NCBI GenBank assembly: GCA_033032865.1
Contig: JAWHQI010000121.1
Span: forward strand, 2,604,001 to 2,668,000
Length of the DNA: 64,000 bases
Direction: 5' to 3'
Source: Dactylorhiza incarnata
Taxonomy: Eukaryota; Streptophyta; Magnoliopsida; Asparagales; Orchidaceae
The position numbers and the translations under genes are program-made. The notes beneath the pieces are model-generated. The model was given only the letters and a program-made list of their open reading frames with translations. It was not told the origin of the DNA and did no database searches. Below, piece by piece: positions 44,266 through 55,440 of this stretch; position 1 is the stretch's first letter, and every line of letters begins with the position of its first letter.

Positions 44266-45123
44266 CTACGAAGCACGGATACTTAAAAATGCTTCGCGTA
44301 TCGGCTCGAACGCGTATCAGATACGGGAAACTCACGGAAACGCGCGGAAACGCGTTTCCGAAACGTAGGAAACACAATATTTAAATTAAATAAAAAAAAA
44401 ATTGGAAACGTAGATCCCGCAAGCGGGATACGCATTTCCCTCTTGCGGGATATGCGTTTCTCGCTATTTTATTCACGACGTCTTCTTCCTCTTCTTCTTC
44501 TTCTCTTTTTCTTCTTCCTCCTCTTCTTCTTCCTCCTCTTCCTCTTTTCTTCTTCCTCTTCTTCTTCTTCCTCTTCCTCTTCCTCTTCTTCCTCTTCTTC
44601 CTCTTCGTCTTCTTTTTCTTCCTCTTCCTCCTCTTCTTCTTCCTCTTCTTCTTCCTCTTCTTCTACTTCCTCTTACTTCCTCGTGTCATCGCTTATGGCT
44701 GTTAATAACAACACCACCTATTCTCCATGATATGTTTAATTACATTGAGTAAATGTTTCTCATGATGAATTAATCACGTTACAATACATTTAAAGCCTAA
44801 TGACATATTCAAACATGACAACTCATTCTTTCTTGAATTTCATTTAACTCTGTTGAATGCAGCTCAACTGCTAATTTAGATCTGTTTGCTTCTAATTCCG
44901 CAGCAGCAGCTTGTGATCACCCTTATTAACATCACCCTCTAAATCAATGGAAAATTTCTTGCATTCAATTATACTTATTATGTTGTAATTTTTTAAGTGT
45001 AGCGATGTTTCTCTACTTCCTGCTGCTTGGTCATTGAGCTTTTGATGTCTCTTGAAATTTTTTTATTGTACATTACATGCTAGTTCGAGATTATTTGCTA
45101 GTTTGCGTCCCTGTGCTACATAG
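44266..45123. mobile_element. Non-autonomous hAT element C in D's integrase
   Basis: Ends CTACGAAGCACGG (left) and CTATGTAGCACAGG (right, minus strand) are flanked by GCGGTCAG (44258-44265) and GCGGTCAA (45124-45131), an 8-bp duplication with one mismatch. Excision of the element and one octamer restores K-L-V-D-R-R-T-G-P in frame. The left ~215 bp are an inverted match to the right end of element B. It encodes no transposase. Confidence 0.9.
44479..44682 (+). repeat. CTT/CCT tract in hAT C
   Basis: About 200 bp of CTT and CCT triplets, the complement of the tract in element B. It reads as poly-Ser, poly-Leu/Phe or poly-Glu and is not a gene. Confidence 0.9.
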
Positions 45124-45330
45124 GCGGTCAACTAACTTCTTTACGGTACCCGAAGGTAACCGTTCCGGATTTAGCCGAACCATCACCAAGTCATCCACTT
45201 TGAAACTAGTAGCTCTTTTATGCTTGTTAGCTTGAGTTGCGTATAAGTCATAAGTGCTATGCAATTTCCGCTCAACTTTCATGCAAATCATGTAGATGCA
45301 AATGATGAACTACTGACACGATTAGCTCCA
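45124..45330 (-). pseudogene. Element D integrase C-terminal segment (before hAT C)
   Basis: The minus frame reads KVERKLHSTYDLYATQANKH and SFKVDDLVMVRLNPERLPSG, the usual region after the integrase catalytic core (V-x-R-x-x-L ... F-x-x-G-D-x-V). It begins only about 15 bp after the stop of the 578-codon ORF, showing that the whole enzyme core has been lost. It continues at 44265. Confidence 0.8.
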
Positions 45331-45344
45331 CAAAACCGGAGGTT

Positions 45345-47081
45345 TTAGATACTAAAAGCAACTCCTGAGATAGGTACGTGATCAGGAGGCTCGGAAGGTG
45401 GCTCATAAAAGACTTCATCGCGCAGGCGATTAACATTCAAGTGAAAATCAGAGACATCGGTGATAAGATATAAAATCAACGAATCATCGAGTGCACCCTC
45501 AAACTCGACTATGCAATTAAGGATAGATACGTCCCAAATGTGTGGTGAACCCATATGTGGTTCATCTGGGGGTTCACCGGGAGGGATATAATGAAATTCG
45601 TCACAAATACGATGAGTATCGGTATAGGCTCCAATAACATATGGAGTGCTCTCATATAAACAATAATGCACGTGAAGTGTGACAATCGTAATAAACTTAC
45701 TAAGGGAATGTGAGGCATCAGGAGGCTCACCAGGTGGGACATATGAAAAATCATCGCGAATACGATGGTCCTCAAAGTGATGATTGTACTCACTGAAGAT
45801 ATGACGCGACTCTTGAATGAGCTGAGTAGGCGGTACGTCACATAACTTATCTAGAGTGCGAGTGACCAGATGTCTACGATCAAGCCTCACCATATGAATG
45901 TCACACTCAAAACCATCTCTTTGGAGCACTAGTGACATCAAGGGCGACAATGGAGCAGGTATCCATGTTTTGGAATTCATAAGGGTATTACTCACAGGTA
46001 TCTCAGCTATACATGGACGAGGTGGTTCATCTGGAGGCTCAATAGGAGGCTCGTCAAAGATCCCATCAGTAGAGTGATGGTCCTCCAGAAGTAAATCATC
46101 AGAAGGGGTTGTGCTCCCGGGAAAGGGAGAGGTGACAACCTCGAGATCACTACAAAACTCTCGGCTCTCAATCGTGATGTGACTCGGTGCGCTATCGGGT
46201 GAAGTGTGCGAAAATTCTTCACTCAATAGAGAATCTAGAATCTCGGGTGAAGTATGTGAAAAGTCTCCACTCAATGTAGATATAGTCTCTATGGTGGTCT
46301 CACTAAGTGGGGCCGACTCTCGCGGGGGTTGACTCCACACATCCTGTACTAGAATATCAGGCAGAGTGGGTGAAGTTTCCCTGCCTTGGGAATATGAGTG
46401 CTCTCGTCGACCCTTAATTGACACCATCATGTTCGTTTTCGGAACACTAGGAGAGTCACAACGTGTAATGTAATCTTGACGAGGGTGACCTCTACAAGAT
46501 TCTTGAGGGTAATCGTGATGATCGTCTATAACATGATCATGTCGTGCTCGTGGTTGGACGTGCGTCCTACGAACGTGTGGGGGTGGTCGCGCATATAACG
46601 ACTCAGTTTCCTCATATAAAGGTGACGTGTAGTATCGATAACTGGAGTGATACTGAACTCTTCCCTCATAATATGGTGTCGAAGGATCAACAGGATCCAC
46701 TCGAGTGTGCGGATAAAAACGACGACAATCATCATACTGATCGTCTCTAGTATAAGGTGATCGTATCAGTGGATCAACACGATCTCTGGAAGTGATGTAC
46801 TGTGATGAAGGATAATCATCGAAATATCGTAAAGATCTCCTTGAAGGGGCTCCATGGGAGTGGGTGTAAGTGGATTCGTAATCCTCAAATAAAGGATTCC
46901 TCCAAAGCGTAGATCTTTCTAAGTAGTGGTGTGGGGTTTCATGATGGGGTCTAATGGAATGCCAATCTCGAATGGGAGGTGGCAGTGAACCTCGAGGGGG
47001 TACTTCTAGACTATTCATCCTACCACTAAGGTTTTTAAATCCTTCTCGCACTTGATAGACACTCTCGGTTAACGTTGTCAT
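45345..47081 (-). CDS. 578-codon ORF of element D with PPGEPPDE repeats
   Basis: A single uninterrupted frame starts about 240 bp after the primer site, in the place of gag. Residues 1-230 are rich in Arg, His, Tyr and Asp; no gag domain and no zinc knuckle are visible. Residues 270-297 hold a short FSHTSP(E/D) duplication. Four related motifs follow: STDGIFDEPPIEPPDEPP (337-354), RIRDDFSYVPPGEPPDA (440-456), RICDEFHYIPPGEPPDEP (491-508) and RLRDEVFYEPPSEPPDHV (552-569). A homologous but broken ORF is in element E. No signal peptide or membrane segment is evident. I do not recognise the protein. A highly derived gag or a captured sequence are both possible. Confidence 0.7.
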   Translation of the reverse strand: MTTLTESVYQVREGFKNLSGRMNSLEVPPRGSLPPPIRDWHSIRPHHETPHHYLERSTLWRNPLFEDYESTYTHSHGAPSRRSLRYFDDYPSSQYITSRDRVDPLIRSPYTRDDQYDDCRRFYPHTRVDPVDPSTPYYEGRVQYHSSYRYYTSPLYEETESLYARPPPHVRRTHVQPRARHDHVIDDHHDYPQESCRGHPRQDYITRCDSPSVPKTNMMVSIKGRREHSYSQGRETSPTLPDILVQDVWSQPPRESAPLSETTIETISTLSGDFSHTSPEILDSLLSEEFSHTSPDSAPSHITIESREFCSDLEVVTSPFPGSTTPSDDLLLEDHHSTDGIFDEPPIEPPDEPPRPCIAEIPVSNTLMNSKTWIPAPLSPLMSLVLQRDGFECDIHMVRLDRRHLVTRTLDKLCDVPPTQLIQESRHIFSEYNHHFEDHRIRDDFSYVPPGEPPDASHSLSKFITIVTLHVHYCLYESTPYVIGAYTDTHRICDEFHYIPPGEPPDEPHMGSPHIWDVSILNCIVEFEGALDDSLILYLITDVSDFHLNVNRLRDEVFYEPPSEPPDHVPISGVAFSI

Positions 47082-47302
47082 TTAGTGGGCGAAGGGTTGA
47101 AACCACGGGGTTGGCTCATTACCTTCGTCTCCATGACTCGGGTGACCACGTTCAACTGGACACATCTCAGAATTTAAAATGCAAATGTATGAGTATGTTA
47201 TTTTTTTTTAAACCCTTTTTTTTTTACAATATATAAAAAAATATGTTATGCGGGGTTCCTAATCTACGCAAGGCGGATTTCGAAACTTAGAAAAATTTCG
47301 GA
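47082..47302 (-). other. Leader of element D
   Basis: Short AT-rich leader between primer site and ORF, with an A/T homopolymer stretch near 47200-47225. No coding block. Confidence 0.5.
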
Positions 47303-47322
47303 ACCTCGCTTTGATACCAAAT
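47303..47322 (-). other. Primer binding site of element D
   Basis: The minus strand after the LTR end GCATCA reads ATT then TGGTATCAAAGCGAGG, an iMet-type primer site identical in core to that of element F. Confidence 0.8.
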
Positions 47323-49013
47323 TGATGCAGGACGACGCGTAGGGTTTGCGCGCCAATCGGCTATTTCTTGGAATCCCTAAATGCATGTAATTTAAAAATT
47401 GAAATTTGAGCGGGCGTGCACGAACTTTAAGAAATTAAGCAACTAGAGTTTTGTAAAGCATAAAATTACTATTTTTGTTTAAAATGAATTTTCTTGAAAT
47501 ATGATTCAGTTCTAAATCCGGGGAAGGATGTTCACAACTTTCGTTCCGTTCCCCTTGTTGTAGCATACGGAAATCGTGACCTCCAAATACGTCTCCGTTT
47601 GGAGTTTTCGGCGTAGCGTTCGCTGACAAAATCCGGGCGAAAATCCAACGATCAATCTAATAACCTAAGAGAAAATTTTGACGCACACAAAAGAAGAGAA
47701 AAAACAAGTTACCCACGGAAAGAGGCGCCTTTCCGCAACCGAAGTCGACGGCGATCCCGCGAGGAATTTCTTCGTCACCTTCGATCTCCCGCTTCGAGGT
47801 CGACCGCTATCGCACAAGAGCACCACGGAATAAATTCGCTCACTCTCACACTAAGTGGTTCCACGGAATCTCAAACACTCACTAGTGTAAGGAGGCCACA
47901 AACTGAACAACCTAACTTTCACCCGCTCTCACACCCAAGGTGGATCCACGAAAACTCGATCACTCAAAGTGGTTCCTCGAAATCTCTAATCGAGTGAAAT
48001 TGGAGATAATATCTCACGGCAGCAACACTCTCTAAACAACAACACCAATACAAGTTTAAGAAGAAAAATAAAGAAGTCAACGGTAACTTTGATGATACTA
48101 TTCATCGTTTCAACAGGGAACAATCAAGCATACGACCACTGTTCATTATCTCGTACGGGAGGCGGAAGCACACAACAAACAAAGGAACTTCAATATCAAA
48201 ATTAATCACACGGGAATTCACAACTCACACAGCAATCTCAATCACTCAATATTCATCAACCCTACAACTTTAACATCGGCTAAGATGAAGCACTGTTCAT
48301 CTTCTCCAAAGGGGAATAGCTAAACTATTCCTAGATTGGAATCAAACACACCAAAATTAAAACAGGAAGCAAATATTCTCACAACAATAGAAAAAAAACA
48401 TTCATACAGACTCCTTAGAACTCCAAACCACTTCCCCCCTTCACTATTCATCATCTTCTTCGACAAATCCAAAATCAAAACTTCAAGATCTCTGGCTCCG
48501 TATCTGTTTCCATCTCCTCCCTTTTATAGGGTTTTAAACAGGAAATGACAAGGATCGGCAGCCAGACCTTGTCCGAACTGGGCGTCGTGGAAGAGGCGGC
48601 ATGGAGGAGTTGGCCCAACGGTCGGAGAGGAGATCGTGGCCAGAAACCGAAGACGGGATGGATAGAAGTTGGAGCGTTTCTGCGGGGGCTTCTTCTGGTG
48701 CCGCGCCATTGTCGGGATGCGCAGGAGCTTTCCGCGAGCAGCCCGTGCGTGAAGGGCCGGTTGGGGAAGATGGACCGGTTCTTAGGCTTGTCTTTTTTAA
48801 CAGATATATATATGTGTGTGTGTATATATATATATATAATGAAGAAACAATAAAAGCTTCAAACAGGCTACGCGCGCAGGCGTGCAAAAATTAAAATAAT
48901 TACAAATGCAAATTAAAATAAATTTAAAGGCAATAACTCGGGGCCGGTAGAGGTCCGGACGGGCGCGATGTCGGGCACTTTTGCGTCGACCTGATCTGGG
49001 CTGGTCTCCACCA
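47323..49013 (-). repeat. 5' LTR of element D (right copy, 1691 bp)
   Basis: Nearly identical to 41330-43701 outside the 0.65-kb insert. Starts (minus) TGGTGGAGACC and ends CTGCATCA. Contains the TATA box at 48519-48532. The close identity indicates a fairly recent insertion. Confidence 0.9.
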
Positions 49014-49441
49014 CAAGGGGACTGCATTTCGGTTAGCAACACTTAGGATGAGTGGGATTTAATTATTTTGGGGAAAATAGCTTGTGGTTCCACGTGAACT
49101 TGCAGGGAAAATGTAATGGTCGGTTGGGAGAAGTCTGAGGAGAGAGGGGTGCGGTTATGGATAGGATGTGGGCTAAGAAATAAGAGGGAGTTAGAGGAAA
49201 GGGTGGCTATCCTTAATTTTAGGAATTAACCCCTAAAGTAAAGGAAAGTGGAATTGAGAGAGTAGTGGGAAGTTATGGGTACTGGAGGAGATGGCTGGTG
49301 GCTGGTGGTCGCCGGTGGTGGTGGTCGCCGGAGACGTTTTCCGGCGATCACCGGAAAACTCAAAATGTAGGAGTCTTGTAAGGGAGGACCATCGGAGGAG
49401 GCCGGAGACGAACTTCGGTGATCGCCAGAGATATTTTTATG
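49014..49441 (-). repeat. Left LTR of element E, second part
   Basis: Continues the LTR after D, from GGACTGCATTTCGG (right-copy equivalent GGGCTGAATTTCGG at 52003). It runs through the CCGGAGACG-rich segment to GAGATATTTTTATGG, after which similarity to the right copy (62111) stops. No TG start is visible at this edge, so the LTR-internal junction may be deleted. Confidence 0.75.
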
Positions 49442-49733
49442 GGGTTGATGCGGCTCAAAGAGTGGAGTCAGATCTTTAACGTTGAATACAAGTGAAATCC
49501 CCATACTCGGCGAGATATCCAGCTCATAAGCATTTGCCCCAATTTGTTTAAGCATAGTGTAATGACCCATTCGCTTAACATTCAATTTTCGAGCAGTTCC
49601 TTGGGGGACCTCTCAGCACATATACAAATCAAACTTGTTCTCGTTTGAAGCTTTGCAATCTCCTGTGTTTATCATCGTAAGATTTATAAATAATTTTATT
49701 GCAAGTACTCTTACGTCGGATAGACTCATGCAT
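49441..49733 (-). pseudogene. Element E integrase C-terminus
   Basis: From 49733 the minus reading is MHESIRRKSTCNKIIYKSYD and DKHRRLQSFKREQV, then a stop. PQGTARKLNVKRMGHYTMLK and QIGANAYELDISPSMGISLV follow, then FNVKDLTPLFEPHQ. This is the segment after the integrase core in gypsy elements. The frame runs on into the LTR. One stop near 49617 breaks it. Confidence 0.75.
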
Positions 49734-49814
49734 GCTACACAGTGACAATGAATGATGGTTGACAAACATAACAGAACGCTTATGTAGAGACTCTGCATCC
49801 CTCCAGGTGTCATA

Positions 49815-51210
49815 CTAGAGGGGCACATGATCAGGGGGATCAGTGGGTGAGGTGCAAAAAAATTCATCGCAGGCGCGATGATCATCTAAATAAACACCTG
49901 AAATGTCTGTACTAACAATGATGGAACTAAACCCAAGATCATCGAGAGCACTCTCACCCTCGACTAACTCAAAGATAGTGGACACGTACCTAATAGTGGT
50001 GGCTTATCTGGAGGCTCTTTTGGTGGAGTGTAGAAATATTCGTGGAGTGTGGGATAAACACCCAGAAGGCTATGCGAGACTTTGGCACTGAGATACCACT
50101 CCATGATGTGTAGAAAGTTTCCATAAAGTAGAAACTCATCAAGTGGCTCACCGGGAGGGCTATAATGAAATTCGTCGCAAATGCAACGAGTACCAACATA
50201 GGTTCCTGGAATATCAAGAGTGACCTTAAATATAAGAGGAGCCATCACTGAATACACAACACTAGATTCGAGAACCACACAGATGGGGTGACTCGAAGAT
50301 CTGACTAGAAGAGGTGTCAAAAATCTTGAACTCAGAAATGAATCACTCATCGGAATCTCATCCTCACAAGGGCGTGGTGGTTCAATAGGAGGCTCTACAG
50401 GGGGTTCCCAAAGAACCCGTCAACAGGGTGATGGTCCTCCAGATGCAAACCACCACAAGTGGCAGTGTTCCTAACGAGGGTTGGGATGGTTACCACGAGG
50501 TCAACGCTAGGCTCTCGGCTCCCGATAGTAATGTTGAGGATTGACTTTCTAGCCGTAGGGGACACTAGGACTAAGTGAGGTGCGGAGAATGGATATACCA
50601 TCACTGTGTCACTGGGCCGTTCGTCCTCTCTCTCGTGACCATGTTCACTAATCATACTAGTGTCGCTCTCCACTGATATTACATGATCAAGATCGGGCTC
50701 GACCCCAACATCAAGTCAGCACTGAATCTCCTCAATATAAAAGGAATCAAAATCTAGCTTCGGGTCTCTCATGTCAGTGGGAACACTACTAGACACATCG
50801 GTGGCTTGACCTAAATCCTTAAAAATTTTCATACGGGTTCCCTTTGAGGCATTCTTTAGGTCATCAAAATGAACAACCAAGCGATCAAATTGATCACTGA
50901 CCCATCGTTGAAATTCGGCTGCCGACATATCCGTTTTCGGAACACTACGGAGGCCACTACACGTGATGTTATCTTGATGGTGATGACCTCTATAAGGTTC
51001 TTGATACTCTTCAAGGTAATTGCCTCTAGAAAAATCAAAGTCTGAAAAAGGGTTAGCACGATTTCTACGAGTGACGTATTGGGGACGAGGATAATCATGA
51101 TGGTATGAGGGTCCTCCCGAGGGAACTTTATGTGCATGATCAGTGGTGGAATCCGGTTCCTCAAATAGAGGATTAACGAAATGAGCGGACTCGTGTTATC
51201 AAATAAATGA
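49815..51210 (-). pseudogene. Element E homologue of the element D ORF, broken
   Basis: In shifting frames the minus strand reads HFVNPLFEEPDSTTDHAHK, YPRPQYVTRRNRAN and RGHHHQDNITC...SVPKTDM, each with a counterpart in element D's ORF. A segment MSAAEFQRWVSDQFDRLVVH (50928) is specific to E. The motif series follows: EDHHPVDGFFGNP, then EPPIEPPRPCEDEIPMS, CICDEFHYSPPGEPLDEF, YPTLHEYFYTPPKEPPDKPP and HRACDEFFCTSPTDPPDHVP. It ends in TAG at 49815. At least two frameshifts (near 50370 and 50930) disable it. Confidence 0.7.
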
Positions 51211-51292
51211 TTAGAGTAGCAATTGCTACTATGATATGACATGGTGAAACATATAGGTTCTAGTCCCGCGCATTATAAACTAAGACCGAACC

Positions 51293-51311
51293 TGAGGCTC
51301 TGATACCAATC
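51293..51311 (-). other. Primer binding site of element E
   Basis: The minus strand after the LTR end CTGCGTCA reads GAT then TGGTATCAGAGCCTCAGG, an iMet-type primer site. Confidence 0.85.
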
Positions 51312-52154
51312 TGACGCAGGACGGTCCTATATGACGGAGAAATAGTGAGTGAAACTCCTACGTGCAACCATGCATAAATTCGCCGGTTTACTTGCAACAA
51401 TGAATATTTATAAAACAATATTAATTTGATTGGCCACAAAAAGTTAAAACTTTCAAATATGGAAACATGTGAAGTCGTATAAGTGCAAGAGTGCCAGAAA
51501 ATCAAATACTATTTAAATGAGAGATTACAAAGACAAACAATTGAATGCAAACTTATAAACCACTTTCTTCTAGTAGAGAACAAACACAAGACCCAACGGT
51601 AAAGAAATCAACACAAACCTTGATTACCAAGACTATAAAGAGGGGAGGGCTGGAGGCGCTTTAAGAGGGCTGCCGGGACTGGATTTCAGCAAGCAAGGAC
51701 TGGATTTCTGCAAGCAGGGACTGCACTTGGCTGTCCATGAATGGAGACAACAAATAAGAAGGTGCAGGGGTCTGTCTTCAGCAGCGAGCAAGAGGAATCT
51801 GTTGTTCTGGATGGCTGACAGGAGGCTGGACAGTTCCCTGACAGCAATTATGGGGGCTTTGGGCTGCTGGGTGAAGGTTGGGGGTGGCTCCACGAGAGGG
51901 TGCAGGTCAAGGAATAAATGGCAGGGAGGAGAATAGTTGGCTGGAGGTTTTGGGGAATAAATGAGTAGTGGATCCACGTGAACTTAAGGGTGCAGGAAAC
52001 AGGGGGCTGAATTTCGGTCAGCAACACTTAGGATGAGTGGGATTTAATTATTTTGGGTAAAATAGCTTGTGGTTTTGAACTAGCAGGGAAAATGTAATGG
52101 CCGGTTGGGAGAAGTTTGAGGAGAGAGGGGTGCGGTTATGGATGGGATGTGGGC
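51312..52154 (-). repeat. Right LTR of element E, first part
   Basis: Starts TGACGCAGGACGGTCC and matches 40633-41329 then 49014-49160. Interrupted by element F after GATGTGGGC. Confidence 0.85.
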
Positions 52155-54477
52155 TGTAAAACCCCACCTTAGTTTTACCACAAATCAGCAGTCCGGCCGG
52201 GCCCCGTGATAAGAAGCAAACCAAGTAGCGGTAATAAAATGGTAACATAGCAGGCATAAATAAAAAGTGCTAAAGGAGTATTTACAGCGGAAGTAATAAA
52301 AGAAGCTAAGGGTAAAAGTGTACCTCGAAGTTGATTTCACAGAGCCAATAAAATTTAAAGAGCCAAAATACTTGAAATACTGAAAGTCTTATACATAGTT
52401 TGATACAAGAAACATTAGAGAGTCTGATTACATGCTCAATATCATAAAACAGAACTGATGGAATAAACTAGACTGATAACAAACTATAAGGGGAACATCT
52501 GCAGTGCGCTCATCCTAGGCGCAACACCCCACCTGTGACCCTTGTAATAATAAGCCCCAAAATGGGTCAGCCCAACTGGAGAGTAAGGAAGACCATTCTT
52601 CTTAATGACACTAAAAAATATTTGGAAGAAACATCAGTGCATACTTTCGTTTAAAATAATCTTTTCATGCTATAAAAAGAAAGAAAGGATATTTTCTGTT
52701 ATTCTAAGCATGCTTTTCAAGAAAACATTTAACATAAATGTCTGTTCTAGTTTTGAAGCGTCTTATGCACAGTTTTTCAAGTCCTATCAGGGAAGGGTTT
52801 GCTATATCACTATTTCTAATTTGGCGTATGCACAGTCTCTGTTTATCTAATGGTTATCCTTCACATTGTCTTATACTGAGAATCTGTTTGAGCGCATTCT
52901 AACGATTCGAGCCCCAACTAACGAACGCAAAGGTTCTAGTGTCTCGTGGACATAGACTCGCATCTTCTGAATTTCTAATGGAGAAAACGTCTCCCTGTAT
53001 TTGAGGCTCATAGGGTCTACTATGCCCCATGAGTAAGATAGTGCGCCTCTATCTATCACGATGGAGAGAAACTCAATCATGCCTCCTAAGTAATTTAGAT
53101 GAATATCGGTTTTCATAATTATTTAGTTGGACAATGAGGTTGTATTTTACGCTAACGAAACGCCTTGAATACATTTTTCTGGTGCGTGGTAAATATTTAC
53201 CTATCTAAAGAAAAGAGAAAACTATAATTGCATATACTATTCAAATTCACGCATTTCATACGGGTCTACTATTTCTTACAATATATATACATACTAAAAT
53301 CAAAGTGTAGGCAATTGCATAAAAATATTACACATACTCTCTTGCTATCAGAGAAACGGTTGGTGCGTATATTTATGTGAGATATCTAGCCAAAAAGAAT
53401 AGAATTCCTTACATTGGGGTTTCGGCGCTCGTACATTTGACGCGGCGGCATAGCTTCCTTTTCACAAGACAATCTAGAGGCCGCTCCCGCTCTATGTCAA
53501 CGAGTACCCTCTTATCAATCACAATTGATAATTACACTGCAGTTCGACAATTTTCTATACAGGGAGTCAACCTCTTTAATTTCTGCAGCGTAAGGAAATT
53601 GAAACTAAATATCGTACTAGATTAGAGTGCACTCATTTTTACAATACAGGACTTTGACTAAAATCTTCATGGGGAGAGATTACCTACTGTAAGGCGACTC
53701 AAAAATGGTAATGAAAAACAGATCCACCCTCTGCGGTAGATGAATCTCACTTTGCTGGGAGAAACGACAGAGGAGGAGAAGCCCTTGTCGGCGGTCTAGG
53801 GCATGCGAGGGTTCTGCGGCTTGAATGACGACGCACTTCACGGAAGAACCGTCTGCTAGGATCGAAAGCCCAAAAGAGAGAGGGAACGCAGTCTGAAATC
53901 CTTCCTGTCCTTATGGTGCGGTCGACGTCGGCTCTCACTTGAGGAGAAGGCGAGAACGGCGACTTCTGCGTCTACTATCGCCGGCGCACGCGTAGGCGAA
54001 GGCGTCTCAGGCGGCGATCGACAGAAAAAGAGCCGGAGATGCCATCTGCGAGGAGGGAGCGGCCTACTGATGGTTCCGTCGAAACGCTAGGTTGCGTGAA
54101 GCGTCAGGGCGTCGGTTACGAAGAGGGAAATGAGGACTTAGCGGGGAGGGTTTGCGTTTTATCTGAGCGGCCACGTGAATGGGGCGGTTATGATAACTGT
54201 GATTTGATTCTTTATTTCATATCCATCCTCTTTAATTATTTTCAATTATGACAATGACCTCTACGACATCTTACTTTGTGCATAAAAGCAAACTCCCAAA
54301 GATCTCAAATCGCGCCGTAAAATAATTCCAATGATTTTATTTAACAGATTATTTTATTTAACTATTTATTGACCTAAAGAAATCATACCTTGCCAAGACG
54401 ATGGCTCGATCAATACTGTTCGCGTTCGGACCCTGAAATTAAAATTTACGCTCGCATTAAAATTTACGGGTGTTACA
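52155..54477 (-). repeat. 3' LTR of element F (left copy)
   Basis: On the minus strand it starts TGTAACACCCGTAAATTTTA and ends AAGGTGGGGTTTTACA. Short open frames (for example 52871-53116 and 53747-53938) recur in the other LTR and have no recognisable product. Confidence 0.95.
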
Positions 54478-54892
54478 AATCTCCCCTCCTAATAAAATTT
54501 TCGACCTCGAAAATTACAACTTTACCTGAGTCAAAAAGGAAGGCATAATCTGCATTACTCTGAAGTTCATCTTCTCTTTCCCATGAGTATTCTGGTCGGC
54601 CACAGTTCATCCAAAGGACTTTTACAAAACGGATCTCTCTATTTCTGAGCTTCTGAACTCTTGAGTCCACTATTCTGACTGGCTTAATATTGATATTAAG
54701 ATTCGATTGGATTTGTGCTTCCTCAGTACTGACTATCTGACTGGGATCTCTGACTGCTCTCCTCAGATAGGAGACGTGGAACACGTCGTGCAGACCACAC
54801 ATTTCCTCGGGCAAGGCCAATCTATAAGCAACCTCACCTATGCGCTCCAGCACCTTGAAAGGACCAACGAATCTTGGACTCAACTTCTTCAT
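54473..54892 (-). pseudogene. Element F integrase C-terminal barrel and chromodomain
   Basis: KKLSPRFVGPFKVLERIGEV and AYRLALPEEM, then HDVFHVSYLRR form the integrase C-terminus. PVRIVDSRVQKLRNREIRFV and KVLWMNCGRPEYSWERED form the chromodomain-like end typical of Tekay elements. The last codons are encoded by the polypurine tract, and the stop TAA (54473-54475) uses LTR bases. The frame is offset by one base from the upstream integrase frame near 54890. The chromodomain would direct integration to marked chromatin. Confidence 0.9.
54478..54494 (-). other. Polypurine tract of element F
   Basis: The minus strand reads TTAGGAGGGGAGATT directly before the LTR start TGTAAC, and is also the 3' end of the pol frame. 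Confidence 0.85.
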
Positions 54893-55440
54893 CCGCTGAT
54901 TCGAGAGACACCCTTGACTGGTTTGACCTTCAGATAGACATAGTCTCCTACGCTGAACTCCACTGATCTATGCCTCTGATCATAGTATTTGGCCTGACGA
55001 TCCTGTGCTATCTTCATACGCTCCTGAATGAGTTTGATTCGAGCTGTGTTCTTCTCCACCCATGATTCTTTGATGGAAGACCTCTCCTCAACTTCAGCCC
55101 AGCATAACGGTGTCCGACACTGCCTACCATAAAGAGCCTCAAAAGGCGCCATTCCAATGCTTGCTTGAAAACTGTTGTTGTAGGAGAGCTCTACTAAGGT
55201 GACATACTTCTCCCACTTGCCTCCAAAATCAAGAATGCACATACGGAGCATATCTTCCATGGTTCTATTCGTGCGTTCGGTCTGCCCATCCGTCTGAGGG
55301 TGGAAGGCCGTACTGAAGAGTAGTTTAGTCCCCAAACGTTCCTGAACATATTTCCATTCCTTGGAGGTAAATCTGCCATCCCTATCTGAAATAATAGTCT
55401 TCGGAACACCATGGAGTCGAACTATCTCATCCACATACAA
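54889..55440 (-). pseudogene. Element F integrase core, second half
   Basis: Starts [20 protein letters not shown] (second catalytic Asp at residue 19) and [20 protein letters not shown] (catalytic Glu at residue 55), giving the D-D-35-E spacing. It continues [20 protein letters not shown] and [17 protein letters not shown] stop at 55438-55440 separates it from the first half, and a one-base shift at the end separates it from the chromodomain frame. Confidence 0.9.

Larger units (their letters stand above)
41330..49013 (-). mobile_element. Chromovirus-type gypsy element D, non-autonomous, inserted in E
   Basis: LTRs at 41330-43701 and 47323-49013, a polypurine tract, a primer site and flanking CAGGG/CAAGG (4 of 5) define the insertion. 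The homologous uninterrupted sequence is in E's right LTR near 52000. The interior has a 578-codon ORF, an integrase C-terminus split by hAT element C, and a chromodomain. Protease, RT, RNase H and the integrase core are missing. Confidence 0.85.

Noticed and set aside
44443..44730. 95-codon poly-Ser frame
   Set aside because: It is the CTT/CCT tract of hAT element C, the complement of the tract in B.
52871..53116. 81-codon frame repeated at 60251-60496
   Set aside because: Both copies are in the LTRs of element F; the duplication follows from LTR structure and no protein family is visible.
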